Notes under the pieces: model-generated
The model's database searches: none
Seen by the model: only the letters and a program-made list of their open reading frames with translations
What the model was told of the DNA's origin: nothing
In this document: in pieces, positions 8,867 through 17,794 of the stretch
Layout: every line of letters begins with the position of its first letter
Numbering within the stretch: the stretch's first letter is position 1
NCBI GenBank assembly: GCA_020725585.1
Contig: DYES01000028.1
Coordinates: 1 to 64,000 of the forward strand
Direction of reading: 5' to 3'
Source: Desulfovirgula sp.
Lineage (GTDB): Bacteria > Bacillota > Desulfotomaculia > Desulfotomaculales > Nap2-2B
Length of the DNA stretch: 64,000 nucleotides
Program-made: the position numbers and the translations under genes

Positions 8867-10117
8867 TTAGACCCACCCTCTGGCCTTGACGGCCTCTTCG
8901 ATCCGCCGCAAAGCTTTCACCCAGGCAGCCATGCGCATGCTGATCTCTTTCTCCCGGGCAATCCGGTAAACTTGCCCGTAAACCTGCTTAAAGATAATGT
9001 CATACCGCTTCTGCACTTCTTCTTCGGTCCAGTAGTGATCGTACAGACCCTGCACCCTCTCCAGGTGCGCGATGGCAGCTCCCCCGCCGTTAGCCAGAAT
9101 ATCCGGCACCAAAAAGACGCCTTTGGAAAGAAGGATCTGCTCGCCTTCGGGAGTGGTGGGGCCGTTTGCCGCTTCCACCACGATCCGCGCCCTGACCCGG
9201 GAAGCATTTTCTTCAGTGAGGACGCTTTGCACGGCGGCCGGGATCAGGACGTCGCAATCAAGCTCGAGCAGTTCTTCGTTGGTTATTGCGGCCGCCCCGG
9301 AAAAACCCTGCACTTTTCCAGATTCTCTTACATGATCAAATACCTCGTCGGGATTTAAACCTTCGGGACGGAAAATTGCACCATAAACATCGCTGACAGC
9401 AATAATTTTCGCCCCCTGCTCAAAAAGCAGGCGGGCCGCCCAGGAGCCGACCTTGCCGAAACCCTGGACGGCCACCCGCAAGCCTTTCATCTCCATCCCC
9501 AAAACCCTGCAGGTCTCGCGAACGGAAAACATGACACCCAGGCCGGTAGCCGAGGGGCGGCCCTCCGACCCGCCCAGCACGAGAGCTTTTCCGCTGATGG
9601 CCGCCGGATCGTGCCTTAAACCGTGCATCTGCTCCCACTCGTCGAGCATCCAGCTCATGGTCCGCTCGTCAGTGCCAAGATCGGCCCCGGGAAAGTCCTG
9701 CCAGCTGCCCACCAGGGGGGCGATGGCCCTGATGTAGGCGCGGCAGAGCCTTTCCAGTTCAGCGGTCGAAAGGCTTGCCGGATTACAGATTACGCCGCCC
9801 TTGCCCCCACCTGCGGGAAGACCGTTGAGGGAATTTTTCACGGTCATCCAGAGAGCGAGTGCCTTCACATCGTCAAGGGTTTCTTCCGGGTGGAATCTGG
9901 TGCCGCCGCGGATTGGTCCCAGGGCATGGCAGTGGTGAACCCGGAAACCGGTAAAAATTTTTACGGAACCGTCATCCATTCGAACGGGAAAAGTAACAAT
10001 AAAAACGCGTTGGGGCTCTTTGAGCAGGGCCAGCACGGCAGGATCCAGTCCGGCTATTTTGGACGCTTCTTCCAGCTGTTCAATTGCCGTCTCCCAAGCC
10101 GAAGAATATCGGGCCAT
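8867..10117 (-). CDS. gdhA: Glu/Leu/Phe/Val dehydrogenase (glutamate dehydrogenase)
   Basis: FRVHHCHALGPIRGGTRFHPEETLDDVKALALWMTVKNSLNGLPAGGGKGGV; VQGFGKVGSWAA. Confidence 0.93.
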   Translation of the reverse strand: MARYSSAWETAIEQLEEASKIAGLDPAVLALLKEPQRVFIVTFPVRMDDGSVKIFTGFRVHHCHALGPIRGGTRFHPEETLDDVKALALWMTVKNSLNGLPAGGGKGGVICNPASLSTAELERLCRAYIRAIAPLVGSWQDFPGADLGTDERTMSWMLDEWEQMHGLRHDPAAISGKALVLGGSEGRPSATGLGVMFSVRETCRVLGMEMKGLRVAVQGFGKVGSWAARLLFEQGAKIIAVSDVYGAIFRPEGLNPDEVFDHVRESGKVQGFSGAAAITNEELLELDCDVLIPAAVQSVLTEENASRVRARIVVEAANGPTTPEGEQILLSKGVFLVPDILANGGGAAIAHLERVQGLYDHYWTEEEVQKRYDIIFKQVYGQVYRIAREKEISMRMAAWVKALRRIEEAVKARGWV

Positions 10118-10479
10118 TTTTCCGTCCCTTTCGAGTTAATCAAAAAAGTCAGTTTTTCATATCGTGAAATGAATTTTCATAACTCAAATTTTATAGAAAG
10201 TAATTCTCTCAAGGGAAGCCTGTCAAACACGAAAAAGCTTTAAAATAACCAAATAAATAAATTGGCCGTTCATTTATCTCCGCCAGGCTTTCTCTTTTGC
10301 ATCCTCACTCCGGAATATAGAGGACGAAATAGATGCCAGATCCGCCGGGCATCAGGCCCAAAAGGTGAAGGCCAAAAGCAAAAATTCTTGACAGCCTTCC
10401 GCCTTTCGATTAAGCTAAAAAATAGAAAAAAGAGCTACTTTAAATAAAATTAAAAGCAATCCTGAGGGAGAGACCAGCA

Positions 10480-10722
10480 ATGCCAATTTACGAATTCAGA
10501 TGCGCTGTCTGCGGCCAGCTTTTTGAAAAATTGTGCCCGATGGGTGAAACGGGTGAAAACATTGCCTGCCCGAACTGTGGAAAGCCGGGGCCGCGCCGGG
10601 TGATGAGCAGCTTTTGCGCCCACGGCAAAAAAAGCGATAACGGGGGCTCGGATCTCGGCGGGGGCGGAGGAGGCGGCTGCGCCGGCTGCAGCTCGACAAG
10701 CTGCGCCACCTGCGGTCATTAA
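10480..10722 (+). CDS. FmdB family zinc ribbon protein
   Basis: MPIYEFRCAVCGQLFEKLCPMGETGENIACPNCGKPGPRRVMSSF; RBS GGGAG upstream. Confidence 0.9.
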   Translation: MPIYEFRCAVCGQLFEKLCPMGETGENIACPNCGKPGPRRVMSSFCAHGKKSDNGGSDLGGGGGGGCAGCSSTSCATCGH

Positions 10723-10790
10723 AAGTTAATCCCGCCGTCCAGCGGCAATTTTTTAGAAATGGCGCAGGCTACCTGAAAGGCTAAAAATAA

Positions 10791-10825
10791 AAAACGTGGG
10801 GAATGCGTAACAGCACCCACGTTTT
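10791..10825. terminator. Bidirectional intrinsic terminator between convergent genes
   Basis: AAAACGTGGG (10791-10800) / CCCACGTTTT (10816-10825). Confidence 0.75.
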
Positions 10826-10868
10826 AATTATTTTGACGGCTCGCAACAGAACCGGCGCGAAAACAAAG

Positions 10869-11987
10869 TTAAATGCACCGGAAATCCACATCATCGAGGG
10901 CCACCGTGTTGTTGTTGTCCGGCGCCGGGGTAAAGACGAAGCGCACCTCCGCCCGGGCCGTCCCCACGGGGCTTAAGCCGGTAGTTAAACTGTATAAAGT
11001 GTATCTTTCCGGGATGACCGTTTGGGTAAAAACAGGGTCGGCGCGGCTGATAAACCGGCCGGCGGCGTCGTAGAAAAAGATGGTGGCGCTCAAAGTAAAA
11101 TTCCCGCGCGGTGGAGTTTGCGGTATTTCCCGCGCCCAGAACCGCAACTGGTAGAGCCGACCCGGCAGGCCTACTACCGATTGGCTAAGCGTGGCCTGCT
11201 CCGTGTGCGCCGCCCCCATTTCGGCGGCAAAGCTTCCCGATTTGGCTATCCGGGTGCGGAATAAATTCGTCCCGTTCCAGTAGACGAGAGTGTTCTGATT
11301 CCGCCACTGTTCAAAGCCGGGATCGGCCAAAAGGTTTCCGGGAGGACAAAAATCCGGCGACGGGGTGGAAACGGGTGCAGGCGGCGGCGTCGGCACGGCG
11401 GCCGGCCGAATGCGAACAACAATGGGAACCGACCGGTTGCGCAATTCTTCGGCCACGTTGTAGCCGCGGATGGTGACCAGCCCCGGATCGATCAAACGAC
11501 CCGCGTTATCGCGCTGGTCCCAGGCAACGCTAAAACTTTGTGCTTCCCCCGGCTGAAGGGTAACCCGGCCGGTTACCTGCGGAAAAGCCTGGGTTGCCGA
11601 CCAGCGCCAGATTTCCCGCCCTTCCCGGAAGGCGGCGAAGTCAAAGCGCTGGCCCGTCCGGTAAGTAAGGGTGACCGGCGCGGAGGAAATATTTGCCTTG
11701 ACCAGCGAAAGCCGGATCGTTTCCCCGCGTAAATACCGGGGTCTATCCGTTCCAATAATATGTAAGATGCTGTTAAAAAGGCGGGCGGCAAAAGGGTCCG
11801 CCCCTTCGCTGACGCCCGGGGCGGCGATGTTCAGCTTCATCCCCACCGTAAGCAGATTCGGGTCCGGGATATCGTTTAGTTCCAGTATCCTCTCGACCGT
11901 CGTATTGTAGCGCCGGGCAATTTCGTAAAGCGTATCCCCCGGTTGAACAGTGTGTACAAGCAAAAAACCCACTCTCCTTCTCTTCAA
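10869..11987 (-). CDS. LysM domain + BsuPI-like domain + C-terminal carbohydrate-binding-like domain protein
   Basis: [28 protein letters not shown] (LysM); RYLRGETIRLSLVKANISSAPVTLTYRTGQRFDFA (BsuPI-like); NLLADPGFEQWRNQ...W (CBM-like). Confidence 0.75.
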   Translation of the reverse strand: MKRRRVGFLLVHTVQPGDTLYEIARRYNTTVERILELNDIPDPNLLTVGMKLNIAAPGVSEGADPFAARLFNSILHIIGTDRPRYLRGETIRLSLVKANISSAPVTLTYRTGQRFDFAAFREGREIWRWSATQAFPQVTGRVTLQPGEAQSFSVAWDQRDNAGRLIDPGLVTIRGYNVAEELRNRSVPIVVRIRPAAVPTPPPAPVSTPSPDFCPPGNLLADPGFEQWRNQNTLVYWNGTNLFRTRIAKSGSFAAEMGAAHTEQATLSQSVVGLPGRLYQLRFWAREIPQTPPRGNFTLSATIFFYDAAGRFISRADPVFTQTVIPERYTLYSLTTGLSPVGTARAEVRFVFTPAPDNNNTVALDDVDFRCI

Positions 11988-12102
11988 AATCGTTCTAAGT
12001 TATAATATCCTATGTTTACAGAGCAAGAAGAGTGAGTTTTGGTCACACTTTGGAGCAAGGCCCCATCTCCTGGTTCCCCGAGAATAACCGGCGTACGACG
12101 CT

Positions 12103-12714
12103 CTATCCCCAACCGGCCAGGACGGCTTCGCCGGCCGCTAAAGACGCCTGCACGTCAATGATCCGCTGGTTGCGCGAGCCGCGGAAAGGAAGCGCCAGGT
12201 CCCGCTGGGCCGCCACGTAAGGGCCGTCAACGAGATAATTTGACTCCTCGACGAGCCGCCTGATTTCCAAATCGGTTTTGGCCAGTTCCAATAACTTTTC
12301 CCAGGTATAGCCGGTATAGGTGACCACATCCATCCCCCGCTCCCGAACCGCCCCGGCCAGGAGGGCCAGCGGCCCGGCCTGCAGAAAGGGCTCCCCCCCG
12401 GAAAGGGTGACGCCTTTGAGCAGCGGGTTGGCTTTTATTTGTTCCAACAGTTCATCCACTGTCATCTCCGTTCCGCCGGCGGGGTCCCATGTCTGGGGGT
12501 TCTGGCAGCCCGGGCAGCGGTGGGGACACCCCTGGGCAAAAATAACAAAGCGCAGCCCCGGTCCGTCCACCACGCTTTCTTTTACGATGCCGGCTACTTT
12601 AATAACCGCTGCGTGACACACAATTCGTTCCTCCAGCAGCCGCACAACTGCACGGCAAAACTCGACAAGGGGAGGATAGCCGTTCCTGCCCCTTTCCTGT
12701 TGGCTGTGCCTCAC
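12103..12714 (-). CDS. nrdG: Anaerobic ribonucleoside-triphosphate reductase activating protein
   Basis: VDGPGLRFVIFAQGCPHRCPGCQNPQTWD radical-SAM motif; directly downstream of nrdD. Confidence 0.92.
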   Translation of the reverse strand: MRHSQQERGRNGYPPLVEFCRAVVRLLEERIVCHAAVIKVAGIVKESVVDGPGLRFVIFAQGCPHRCPGCQNPQTWDPAGGTEMTVDELLEQIKANPLLKGVTLSGGEPFLQAGPLALLAGAVRERGMDVVTYTGYTWEKLLELAKTDLEIRRLVEESNYLVDGPYVAAQRDLALPFRGSRNQRIIDVQASLAAGEAVLAGWG

Positions 12715-12727
12715 CGGCTCAATTTGC

Positions 12728-14740
12728 CTACCTGTGCACCAGCCGGTCGTTTAATTCCCGCACCTTGCTGTCGTTAAAGCGGTCCACCGTGCTTAAGTAG
12801 CCGGTGATCCGGCGGACCCGGCGGATATCGGGAGAGCCGCAGCGCGGGCAGGTCGCCTCGCTGATCACGCCCAGCAGGCTGCACCCGCAGCAAAAATCGA
12901 CGGGATAGTTGACGCCGGCGTAGCCCATGTCGCAGGCCGCCATGTGCCGGACAATGGTAAGCAGCGCCTCCGGGTTATGCTCGGGCGGGGAGGCCATCTC
13001 CACGTAGCTGATGTGGCCGGCGTTGCAGTATTTGTGGTAAGGCCCCTCCAGCCGGATCTTATCAAAGCTGCTGATGGGGTAGTAAACCGGGATGTGGAAC
13101 GAATTGGTGTAGTAGTCCCGGTTGGTCACTCCGGGGATAATCCCGAACTCTTTGCGGTCCAGCTTGACGAAGCGGCCGGACAACCCTTCCGCCGGCGTAC
13201 CCAGCAAGGTGTAGTTCAGATTAAAGCGTTCAGCGGCTTCGTCCACCTTTTTGCGCAGGAAGTCAACGATCTCCTGGCCCAGGGCCTGGGCGTCAGCGCT
13301 TTGTCCGTGGTGGTAGCCCGTCAGCGCCACCAGCGCCTCGGCCAGGCCGATGAAACCGACCGCCAGTGTCCCGTTGACGATGGCCGGCTCTATGGAATCC
13401 TCCGGCTTGAGCCCTTCCGAGCCCAGGTAAAGCCCCTGCCCCATGACGAAGGGGAGGTCCTTTACCTTTAGTTTACACTGCACCTTAAAACGGTGGTACA
13501 GCTGGTTGACGACCAGTTCCACAGTCTCCTCCAACAGCCGGTAAAACATCGGCAGATTACGCTCGGCCCTGATCCCCAGCCGGGGCAAATTGATGGTGGT
13601 GAAGGACAGGTTCCCCCGCCCGGTGGTCACCTCCGGCCCCCGCCGGTTGGCCATTACCCGGGAGCGGCAGCCCATGTAGGCCACCTGGTCGCCGTAAGGG
13701 CGGTTAAACGAAGAATCCATAAAGCTGAAAGTCGGGTTTAAGCGCTTGCTGGCCACCCGGACGGCCAGTTTAAACAGGTCGTAATTGGGATCGCCGGGAT
13801 CAAAATTGACCCCTTTCTGCAGGCGGAAGATAATGTTGGGAAAAATGGGGTTTTCCCCGCGCCCTAAACCCGCCTCGTAGGCCAGCAGCAGGTTGCGGGT
13901 GACCTTTCGCCCGGCCTCCGAGGTGTCGGTCCCCAGGTTGATGGAAGAAAAAGGCACCTGGCTGCCCGCCCGAGAATGCATGCTATTGAGATTATATACC
14001 AGAGCTTCCATTGCCTGGAAGACCTCGTTTTCATCGGCGCTTTCCATGAAAGGCGCCATCTGCCGATCAAAGAAAGGAAAGGACTGGCCGCCGAACATGT
14101 CGTTTTGCGAGCTCTGCAGGATGATGGCCGCTAAGGCGGTGGCCGAGTTGGGCCTTTTCGGGGGCCGGATGTACCCGTGGCCGTTGTTGAACCCCTCGGA
14201 GAGCAGCCTGTCCAACGGCAGTTGGAGGCAGTTTAAGGTTTTTCCGTACCAGCTCAGGTCGTGAATGTGAATGTCCCCCCGGCTATGCGCAGCTGAAAAA
14301 TTATCGTCCAGAAGGCGGGTGAGGTAGTACCGGCTGCTGGCCGCGCTGGCGATCTGGAGCATTTTGGCCGAAGGGGAGTTGCCCACGTTGGCGTTTTCCC
14401 GGTCGGTTTCTTTAATGATTTCCTCCACCACGTCCATCAGTTCGCCTTTGGCCTCGCGGATGCGGGTGCGCCTGTCCCGGTACAGAATGTAGGCTTTGGC
14501 CGTCCGGGCGTGGCCGGCCTCGATCAGGACTTTTTCGACAATGTCCTGCACGTCTTCTACGCCGAAGACTTGCCCGTTGTAGCGTGTTTTCAGCATTTTC
14601 AGCACTTCGATGGTCAATTCCAGGGCCGTCTGGCGGTCCTCGCCGCCCACGGCGCGGGCCGCCTTGAAAATGGCGTCGGTGATTTTCGTTTCGTCAAAGG
14701 GCACTTCCCGGCCGTCCCGTTTACGAATTACTTTAAACAA
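12728..14740 (-). CDS. nrdD: Anaerobic ribonucleoside-triphosphate reductase
   Basis: N-terminal ATP-cone (VIRKRDGREVPFDETKI); C-terminal zinc site FCCGCSLLGVISEATCPRCGS; RRITGYLSTVDRFNDSK. Confidence 0.95.
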   Translation of the reverse strand: MFKVIRKRDGREVPFDETKITDAIFKAARAVGGEDRQTALELTIEVLKMLKTRYNGQVFGVEDVQDIVEKVLIEAGHARTAKAYILYRDRRTRIREAKGELMDVVEEIIKETDRENANVGNSPSAKMLQIASAASSRYYLTRLLDDNFSAAHSRGDIHIHDLSWYGKTLNCLQLPLDRLLSEGFNNGHGYIRPPKRPNSATALAAIILQSSQNDMFGGQSFPFFDRQMAPFMESADENEVFQAMEALVYNLNSMHSRAGSQVPFSSINLGTDTSEAGRKVTRNLLLAYEAGLGRGENPIFPNIIFRLQKGVNFDPGDPNYDLFKLAVRVASKRLNPTFSFMDSSFNRPYGDQVAYMGCRSRVMANRRGPEVTTGRGNLSFTTINLPRLGIRAERNLPMFYRLLEETVELVVNQLYHRFKVQCKLKVKDLPFVMGQGLYLGSEGLKPEDSIEPAIVNGTLAVGFIGLAEALVALTGYHHGQSADAQALGQEIVDFLRKKVDEAAERFNLNYTLLGTPAEGLSGRFVKLDRKEFGIIPGVTNRDYYTNSFHIPVYYPISSFDKIRLEGPYHKYCNAGHISYVEMASPPEHNPEALLTIVRHMAACDMGYAGVNYPVDFCCGCSLLGVISEATCPRCGSPDIRRVRRITGYLSTVDRFNDSKVRELNDRLVHR

Positions 14741-14868
14741 AGTCAGTTCCTCCTTAAAAACAGGGATTGGAGATTAGGGATTAGGGATAATGAATAGTGA
14801 TTGAATAACCGTCCCAGTCATTAAACCCCTGGGCCAGGTATTGGTACTGTGATTAGGGGGGTTACAGT

Positions 14869-15339
14869 TTACTGATTGCCGACAACCTGGTGGTTGAGCA
14901 GCTTTTCGATCTCCCGCACGAAGCCGTGGACGTCCTTAAACTCGCGGTAAACCGAGGCAAAGCGCACGTAGGCCACCTCATCCAGGGCGCGCAGCCTTTC
15001 CATCACCAGCTCGCCGATCTCCCGACTGGCCACCTCCAGCTCCGCCCGGACGCGCAGTTCTTTCTCCAGCTCGTCCGCCAGTTCGTGAATGCGGGCGGCG
15101 GCGACGGGCCGCTTCCGGCAGGCCAGAGTTAAGCCGGCCAGGAGCTTGCCGCGGTCAAAGGGCTCGCGGCGGCCGTCCTTTTTCACCACCATCAGCGGGA
15201 CTTCGTCAATCCGTTCGTAGGTGGTAAAACGCCGTCCGCACCGGGTACATTCCCGCCGGCGGCGAATCACGCAACCGTCTTCGGCCGGGCGGGAATCGAG
15301 CACTTTCGTTTCCTCGTTTTTGCAAAACGGACAGCGCAT
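14869..15339 (-). CDS. nrdR: Transcriptional repressor NrdR
   Basis: MRCPFCKNEETKVLDSRPAEDGCVIRRRRECTRCGRRFTTYERIDEVPLMVVKKDG. Confidence 0.96.
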   Translation of the reverse strand: MRCPFCKNEETKVLDSRPAEDGCVIRRRRECTRCGRRFTTYERIDEVPLMVVKKDGRREPFDRGKLLAGLTLACRKRPVAAARIHELADELEKELRVRAELEVASREIGELVMERLRALDEVAYVRFASVYREFKDVHGFVREIEKLLNHQVVGNQ

Positions 15340-15488
15340 AGACAACCAGCCCTTCTTTAAAGCCGCTGAAAACAAACCTGCCGGCCTTTTGCCAAAGGGT
15401 CCCCGCAAGGCCCTCTCAAGAACCCGGCCGCAAAAACCGCCCCCGTTATTTTTTCGGCGGGAACAGCGGCAGAGTAATTTTTAATAAA

Positions 15489-15530
15489 ACATATAGTATA
15501 ACCCTCTTTGCCATTATACTATATATTGTT
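15489..15530 (-). promoter_or_regulatory. Paired NrdR-box-like operator upstream of nrdR-nrdD-nrdG
   Basis: ATATAGTATAA (15491-15501) and TTATACTATAT (15514-15524), perfect inverted repeat; AACAATATATAGTATAA on the - strand resembles the NrdR box. Confidence 0.65.
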
Positions 15531-15578
15531 ATTCAGAGAAAAGCAGGGAATTGCGCCAAAACTCGCTGCCGACAAAAG

Positions 15579-15599
15579 AAGGAAGACATAGTCTTCCTT
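15579..15599. terminator. Hairpin terminator downstream of the EamA gene
   Basis: AAGGAAGAC ATA GTCTTCCTT followed by T-rich sequence on both sides. Confidence 0.6.
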
Positions 15600-15639
15600 T
15601 TGCTTTAAATAACGTTTTATTCTTACGTTTTATTCTTGT

Positions 15640-16548
15640 TTATTCTTTCCGGGAGGCAACCATAAAAAGGTAGACGCCGCAAATGATCATTACCCCGCCG
15701 GCCACCTGCAAAAGCGCCGGCACCTCCCCTAAAAAAACCAGGGCCAGGATGGTGGCTCCAACCGGCTCCCCCAAAAAGGCCACCGAAACAACGGCGGCTT
15801 TTAAGTAGCCCAGAACCCAGTTGAAAAGAGTGTGGCCGAAAATTGTGGGAACCACCGCCAGGGCCAGAAAACAAAGCCAGGTGGCCGCCGGGTAGGGGTA
15901 AAGGGGCGAACCCAGCGCCAGGGCCATCACCAATAGGGCCAGCGCGCTTACCCCGTAAACCAGAAAGATGTAGGGAAAAAGGGAAAGGCGCTGGCGCAGG
16001 CGGCGCCCGATAAGCATGTAGCCGGCGATAAACATGGCCCCGGCGAGGGCCAGAAAATCCCCCCACAGAGCCTGGCCGCCGACGCGAAAGTCGCTAAACC
16101 CGATGACCACGCTCCCCAATATGGCCAGAAGGCCGTAGAGCAAAGATTTCGCCGGCACCCTCTCCTTCAGGAAAATCCAGGATCCGGCCACTACGAAAAG
16201 TGGCTGCATGGTCACCAGCACCGTGGAACTGGCCACCGAAGTGTAGCTGAGCGAATAAATCCAGGTAAAAAAGTGCAGGGCGAGAAAAAGGCCGCTGCCC
16301 GCGGCCACGATCATTTCACGCCGGCCCAGCGCGGCCAGTTCCGCCCGCCCCTCCCGGGAAAGGGCCAGGGGGGCCAGCAAGACGGTGGTCAGGCCCATCC
16401 GGTAAAAGGCAATCACCAGCGGCGGCGCCGCGGCCAGCTTGGTAAACAGGGAGCCAAAGGAAATCCCCACAATGCCCAGTACGATCACCAGGTAGGGATT
16501 TACCGCCGGCCGCGGCGGCGCCGCGAGGCTTGCCGGACTCTTCATCAT
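15640..16548 (-). CDS. DMT superfamily (EamA) transporter
   Basis: 10-TM pattern; duplicated EamA repeats. Confidence 0.88.
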   Translation of the reverse strand: MMKSPASLAAPPRPAVNPYLVIVLGIVGISFGSLFTKLAAAPPLVIAFYRMGLTTVLLAPLALSREGRAELAALGRREMIVAAGSGLFLALHFFTWIYSLSYTSVASSTVLVTMQPLFVVAGSWIFLKERVPAKSLLYGLLAILGSVVIGFSDFRVGGQALWGDFLALAGAMFIAGYMLIGRRLRQRLSLFPYIFLVYGVSALALLVMALALGSPLYPYPAATWLCFLALAVVPTIFGHTLFNWVLGYLKAAVVSVAFLGEPVGATILALVFLGEVPALLQVAGGVMIICGVYLFMVASRKE

Positions 16549-16603
16549 ACCGTGTCCTCCGTGTCCTCTTCAATAAGTAATACGTAATGTTATTGACGCA
16601 ATG

Positions 16604-17761
16604 TCATACGCACGCCGGTTCGGGAATCAAGTTCCCCGTTTTAAAACGTTCGACGTTGAACGCCGACACGTCGATGCTCGGTTGCTGCCCGGTGATGATC
16701 TCCGCCATAATCTTGCCCACAATGGGCCCCAGCATGAAGCCGTGCCCGCTCCAGCCGATATCCAGGTAAAATCCTTCGATCCCGGGCACGCCGCCCAAAA
16801 TTGCCTGGGAGTCCGGGGTCATGTCGTAAAGGCCGGCCCACTGCCTGATGACCCGCGCTTCTTTTAAGACGGGCAGGTGAAAGGTAATCTTTTTGGAAAC
16901 GTCTTCTAAAAACTGCCATGTGGAGCGCTGGTTAAAGTCCTTCACCTCGTGCTGCGGGTCGCCTACGCCCATGAGAACGCTGCCGTGCGGCGTCTGCTTA
17001 AAATAGGTGCCGTGTTGGAAGGAAATCACCATGCAAGGGATGAACATCTCCAGCGGTTCGGTTACCAGGATCTGGTGCCGTTCAGGATAAAGGGGAACGT
17101 CCAGGCCCACCATTTTCGCCACTATTCCCCCGTGGGGCCCGGCGGCATTCACCACCACTGGTGTTTCGATCACTTCCCCCTTGCTGGTTCTTACGCCCCG
17201 CACCTTGTCTCTTGCGAGCAGGATGTCCACTGCCTCCGTGCCGGTCTGGATTTCCACCCCCAGCCTCTGGGCGGCCCGCGCATAGGCGTACGTAACCTGC
17301 CAGGGGTTGGCGTGCCCGTCCCGTTTGTTGAACGAGCCCCCCAAAACGCCCTCCAAAGATAAGGAGGGGACAATTTCCCGGATTTCCTCCGGGCTTAAAA
17401 TTTGCGTCCCGGCTCCCGCCAGCTCCTCCTGCAAACGGGCGTTTTTAGCGAGCTGTTCCAGCTGGGAGGGGGAGTAGGCCAGCATCAAATAACCCCCCTG
17501 AAACAGCTCAAGGTCGTGGGGGTAGGCAAGCTCTTCGGCCAGCTCTTCGAACATGCGGATGCTGGCGGCGGCCAGGCGAATGTTTACCGCGGTGCCGAAC
17601 TGGTGGCGAAAACCCGCGGCGGACCGCCCGGTGCCGCCGCTGGCGAGGTATTCCTTCTCCAGCAGGACGGTGCGCGGGCAGCCGTATTTCGCCAGGTGAT
17701 AGGCGATGGAGCAGCCGTGGATTCCTCCCCCGATGATCACCGCGTCCGCTGTCTTGCGAAT
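16604..17761 (-). CDS. FAD-dependent amino-acid/sarcosine oxidase-type dehydrogenase (DadA/HcnC-like)
   Basis: ADAVIIGGGIHGCSIAYHLAKYG FAD motif; C-terminal GIEGFYLDIGWSGHGFMLGPIVGKIMAEII; the Rossmann beta-strand needs a start upstream of the annotated ATG. Confidence 0.85.
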   Translation of the reverse strand: MRKTADAVIIGGGIHGCSIAYHLAKYGCPRTVLLEKEYLASGGTGRSAAGFRHQFGTAVNIRLAAASIRMFEELAEELAYPHDLELFQGGYLMLAYSPSQLEQLAKNARLQEELAGAGTQILSPEEIREIVPSLSLEGVLGGSFNKRDGHANPWQVTYAYARAAQRLGVEIQTGTEAVDILLARDKVRGVRTSKGEVIETPVVVNAAGPHGGIVAKMVGLDVPLYPERHQILVTEPLEMFIPCMVISFQHGTYFKQTPHGSVLMGVGDPQHEVKDFNQRSTWQFLEDVSKKITFHLPVLKEARVIRQWAGLYDMTPDSQAILGGVPGIEGFYLDIGWSGHGFMLGPIVGKIMAEIITGQQPSIDVSAFNVERFKTGNLIPEPACV

Positions 17762-17794
17762 GTTAAATCACCTCTTCTTTGTAAAATTATCACG

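Noticed and set aside
14765-14800. GATTAGGGATTAGGGAT telomere-like repeats
   Set aside because: Only 2-3 short units in the nrdR-nrdD gap; no further structure to support a function.
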